Shown here: positions 4,571 to 7,125 of the stretch, piece after piece | How positions within the stretch are numbered: position 1 is the stretch's first letter | Layout of the letters: the number at the start of each line of letters is the position of its first letter | Assembly: GCA_030638455.1 (NCBI GenBank) | Contig: DAOWEP010000022.1 | Coordinates: 1-7,125 of the forward strand | Length of the DNA stretch: 7,125 nt | Origin: Gammaproteobacteria bacterium | GTDB taxonomy: Bacteria; Pseudomonadota; Gammaproteobacteria; DAOWEP01 | Reading direction: 5' to 3' | The notes under the pieces: model-generated | Told to the model about the DNA's origin: nothing | What the model saw: the letters and a program-made list of their open reading frames with translations, nothing else | The model's database searches: none | Position numbers and translations under genes: made by a program

Positions 4571-6148
4571 ATGGGCAAAACTATGGCAAAAATAAAACGC
4601 GCACTGATCAGCGTGTCGGATAAAACCGGAATTGTAGAACTGGCAAAACAACTACAGCAACAGCAAATAGAGATTCTTTCTACCGGAGGTACCGCCAAAC
4701 TTCTCGCAGACAATGGTGTTCAGGTCATTGAAGTTTCTGACTACACCGGCTTTCCCGAAATGATGGATGGGCGAGTTAAAACGTTACACCCGAAGATACA
4801 CGGTGGGCTACTGGGCAGGCGCGGTACAGATGACAAGGTAATGGAGGAAAATAACATTCCGCCAATCGATCTGGTCATCGTTAACCTGTATCCGTTTGAG
4901 CAGACTATTGCCAGACCGGACTGCTCCCTTGAAATGGCCATTGAAAATATCGACATCGGTGGGCCCACGATGTTACGTTCAGCAGCAAAAAACCATAAGG
5001 ATGTTACCGTGGTCGTGGATGCCTCGGATTACAAACGCGTACTGGACGAAATGAATACCAATCAAGGCGCAATTACAGATACAACACGCTTCCAGTTAGC
5101 CAGAAAGGTATTTGAGCATACCGCACGTTATGATGGCGCAATTGCAAACTACCTTGGCAAGATCAACGAAGACGACAGTATCTCTACTTTTTCAAATACC
5201 TTTAACACCCAGTTCATCAAGACACAGGAAATGCGCTATGGTGAAAACCCCCACCAACAGGCTGCATTTTATGTGGAGGCAAACCCCACTGAAGTCAGTG
5301 TGGCTACAGGCGAACAACTACAGGGGAAAGAGCTTTCCTATAACAACATTGGTGATACAGACGCAGCGCTGGAATGCGTCAAGCAATTCGGTGAGCCTGC
5401 ATGCGTGATCGTTAAGCATGCCAACCCATGTGGTGTCGCAACGGGTAAAAGCATTCTGGAGGCCTATGACCGTGCCTATGCTACAGACCCAACTTCTGCA
5501 TTTGGTGGAATTATCGCCTTCAACCAACCGCTGGATTTTGAAACTGCAACCGCCATTACCGAACGACAGTTTGTAGAGGTAATCATTTCACCATCTGTAA
5601 ATGAAGATGCCAAACCGGTTCTGGCCGCTAAAAAGAACGTACGTGTACTGGCCTGTGGAGAATGGACAGACCAACGCGTTCCTGGATTTGATTTTAAACG
5701 CGTAAATGGAGGACTGTTGGTACAGGACCGTGATCTGGGAATGGTGACAGAAAGCGATCTCAAGGTAGTGACCAAAAGGACACCGTCGGCACAGGAAATG
5801 CAGGACCTATTATTTGCATGGAAGGTAGCCAAGTTCGTAAAATCCAATGCTATTGTGTACTGCAAGGATAATATGACCATAGGTGTTGGTGCAGGTCAGA
5901 TGAGCCGCGTGTACTCAGCGAAAATTGCCGGTATCAAGGCTGCTGATGAGAATCTTGAAGTTAAAGGCTCCGTAATGGCATCTGACGCCTTCTTCCCGTT
6001 CCGGGATGGGCTCGATTCCGCTGCTGAAGTCGGTATTACCGCCGTGATTCAGCCCGGTGGCTCCATGCGGGATGATGAAGTAATTGCAGCCGCAGACGAG
6101 CACAACATTGCCATGGTGTTTACAGGCATGCGGCACTTTAGGCATTAA
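4571..6148 (+). CDS. purH: Bifunctional AICAR transformylase / IMP cyclohydrolase
   Basis: PurH performs the last two steps of de novo IMP synthesis: formyl transfer from 10-formyl-tetrahydrofolate to AICAR, then ring closure to IMP. The 525-residue product compares with 529 in E. coli. The N-terminal MGS-like cyclohydrolase domain (~1-200) shows ISVSDKTGI (13-21), STGGTAKLL (37-45), DYTGFPEMMDGRVKTLHPKIHGG (57-79) and NLYPFEQT (105-112). The C-terminal transformylase domain (~205-525) shows RYGENPHQ (222-229), SYNNIGDTDAA (256-266), VKHANPCG (281-288) with the catalytic Lys282-His283 pair, DPTSAFGGIIA (306-316), VNGGLLVQDRDLG (378-390), KFVKSNAIVY (421-430), MSRVYSAKIA (444-453), SDAFFPFRDG (471-480), IQPGGSMRDDEVI (493-505) and the family C-terminus RHFRH. 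Both domains look intact. An in-frame ATG at 4583 would remove four residues; I chose 4571, with AGGT (4557-4560) ten bases upstream, but the choice is not firm. purD follows after 3 bp. Confidence 0.97.
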   Translation: MGKTMAKIKRALISVSDKTGIVELAKQLQQQQIEILSTGGTAKLLADNGVQVIEVSDYTGFPEMMDGRVKTLHPKIHGGLLGRRGTDDKVMEENNIPPIDLVIVNLYPFEQTIARPDCSLEMAIENIDIGGPTMLRSAAKNHKDVTVVVDASDYKRVLDEMNTNQGAITDTTRFQLARKVFEHTARYDGAIANYLGKINEDDSISTFSNTFNTQFIKTQEMRYGENPHQQAAFYVEANPTEVSVATGEQLQGKELSYNNIGDTDAALECVKQFGEPACVIVKHANPCGVATGKSILEAYDRAYATDPTSAFGGIIAFNQPLDFETATAITERQFVEVIISPSVNEDAKPVLAAKKNVRVLACGEWTDQRVPGFDFKRVNGGLLVQDRDLGMVTESDLKVVTKRTPSAQEMQDLLFAWKVAKFVKSNAIVYCKDNMTIGVGAGQMSRVYSAKIAGIKAADENLEVKGSVMASDAFFPFRDGLDSAAEVGITAVIQPGGSMRDDEVIAAADEHNIAMVFTGMRHFRH

Positions 6149-6151
6149 ACG

Positions 6152-7125
6152 ATGAAGGTACTGGTTATTGGTGGTGGCGGACGTGAACATGCCCTGGCAT
6201 GGAAATGTGCTGGCTCGACAAAAGTAGAAAAGGTATTTGTTGCGCCCGGCAATGCAGGCACTGCACAGGAACCGAAAATGCAAAATGTATCCATCGGTGC
6301 AGAAGATGTGGCCGCACTTCTGGACTTTGCTAAAACCAGTGCTGTCGATCTCACTATCGTTGGCCCAGAGGTACCGCTGGTACTGGGTGTGGTCGACCAG
6401 TTCCAGGAAGCGGGGCTGAGAATATTTGGCCCCAGCGCCGGGGCAGCACAACTTGAAGGCTCCAAGGCATTTTCCAAGGATTTTCTGGCGCGTCACAACA
6501 TTCTGACTGCTGAGTACCAAAACTTTACCGATGTAGACGAAGCGAATCAGTACATTCGAGAGAAAGGCACGCCTATCGTCGTCAAGGCAGACGGGCTAGC
6601 TGCGGGCAAGGGCGTTATCGTTGCGCAAACAGAAGATGAGGCCATAGCAGCGGTCAAGGACATGCTTGCAGGAAATGCATTTGGTGAAGCCGGACACCGG
6701 GTAGTCATCGAAGAATTTCTGGAAGGTGAAGAAGCCAGCTTTATCGTAATGGCCGATGGAGAACACATCCTGCCGCTAGCTACATCACAGGACCACAAGG
6801 CACGTGATAACGGTGACAAAGGCCCAAACACTGGCGGCATGGGCGCCTACTCCCCTGCTCCGGTGGTCACACCAGAGATGCACAAGCAAATCATGCAGCA
6901 GGTCATAGAGCCAACTGTGAAAGGTATGGCCGAAGAAGGCCACCCCTACACCGGATTTTTATATGCTGGTGTCATGATAGGTAAAGAAGGCATTCCCAAG
7001 GTGCTCGAATTCAACTGCCGCTTTGGTGACCCGGAAACCCAACCGATCATGATGCGCCTGCGCTCCGACCTAGTGGAATTATGTGAAGCCGCCATAGACA
7101 AAAAACTCGATCAGGTAACCGCCGA
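6152..7125 (+). CDS. purD: Phosphoribosylamine-glycine ligase, 5' part (3' end outside window)
   Basis: PurD (GAR synthetase) joins phosphoribosylamine and glycine using ATP, the second step of purine synthesis. The frame opens at the ATG at 6152 and runs without a stop to the window end, giving 324 complete codons; E. coli PurD has 429 residues, so about three quarters is present. My translation begins MKVLVIGGGGREHALAWK (1-18), the standard N-terminal nucleotide-fold start. It continues with VFVAPGNAGTA (28-38), VGPEVPLV (70-77), FGPSAGAAQLEGSKAFSKDF (92-111), VVKADGLAAGKGVIVA (143-158, ATP-grasp glycine-rich loop), ATSQDHKARDNGDKGPNTGGMGAYSP (210-235) and LEFNCRFGDPETQ (285-297), the PurD signature with metal-binding Glu and Asn. 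The last visible residues are in the final third, before the C-terminal domain. The 3-bp gap to purH argues for one transcript and coupled translation. The missing end is due only to the window border. Confidence 0.96.
   Translation, partial: MKVLVIGGGGREHALAWKCAGSTKVEKVFVAPGNAGTAQEPKMQNVSIGAEDVAALLDFAKTSAVDLTIVGPEVPLVLGVVDQFQEAGLRIFGPSAGAAQLEGSKAFSKDFLARHNILTAEYQNFTDVDEANQYIREKGTPIVVKADGLAAGKGVIVAQTEDEAIAAVKDMLAGNAFGEAGHRVVIEEFLEGEEASFIVMADGEHILPLATSQDHKARDNGDKGPNTGGMGAYSPAPVVTPEMHKQIMQQVIEPTVKGMAEEGHPYTGFLYAGVMIGKEGIPKVLEFNCRFGDPETQPIMMRLRSDLVELCEAAIDKKLDQVTA

Noticed and set aside
6152..7125. Possible truncation of purD
   Set aside because: The frame is open and conserved up to the last base; the missing C-terminus is only the window border.

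Overview
The window is an ordinary, well-conserved chromosomal stretch of a gammaproteobacterium. Every gene lies on the + strand in the order accC (3' end) - prmA - zinc-ribbon/DUF3426 membrane protein - dusB - fis - purH - purD (5' part). The dusB-fis pair is typical of Gammaproteobacteria, and accC-prmA and purH-purD on either side also occur together in many members of that class. Base composition is moderate, with AT-rich gaps between genes. The proteins resemble Escherichia coli and Pseudomonas orthologues over most of their length, but I cannot name genus or species from the sequence alone.

Layout. Positions 1-686 hold the last ~227 codons of the biotin carboxylase subunit of acetyl-CoA carboxylase. 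After a 100-bp gap comes prmA (787-1692), the ribosomal protein L11 methyltransferase. Next is a less characterised gene (best start 1749, end 2633) for a protein with an N-terminal CxxC/CxxC zinc ribbon, an acidic linker, one membrane segment and a C-terminal DUF3426-type domain. A 333-bp AT-rich gap (2634-2966) carries several perfect palindromes and a likely promoter -10 element. It leads into dusB (2967-3959), a tRNA dihydrouridine synthase, which overlaps fis (3956-4252) by four bases (ATGA). The 318-bp gap after fis (4253-4570) holds a cluster of short repeats that can fold, a strong rho-independent terminator (4382-4433) and a plausible promoter for the next unit. purH (4571-6148) and purD (from 6152, cut by the window end) follow with only 3 bp between them.

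How the genes work together. There are at least two transcription units: dusB-fis, ended by the terminator, and purH-purD, which starts after it. accC, prmA and the DUF3426 gene lie upstream; whether they share transcripts cannot be decided here. purD and purH encode step 2 and the last two steps of de novo IMP synthesis. accC serves fatty acid synthesis. prmA and dusB modify the translation apparatus. fis encodes a nucleoid protein tied to growth rate. The common theme is growth and translation housekeeping.

I looked for an undescribed system and found none. There are no mobile elements, CRISPR arrays, tRNA/rRNA genes, toxin-antitoxin pairs or broken genes. What deserves a second look is in the gaps (palindromes before dusB, the foldable repeat cluster after fis) and in small protein details (a changed residue in the Fis recognition helix, the start and role of the DUF3426 protein).
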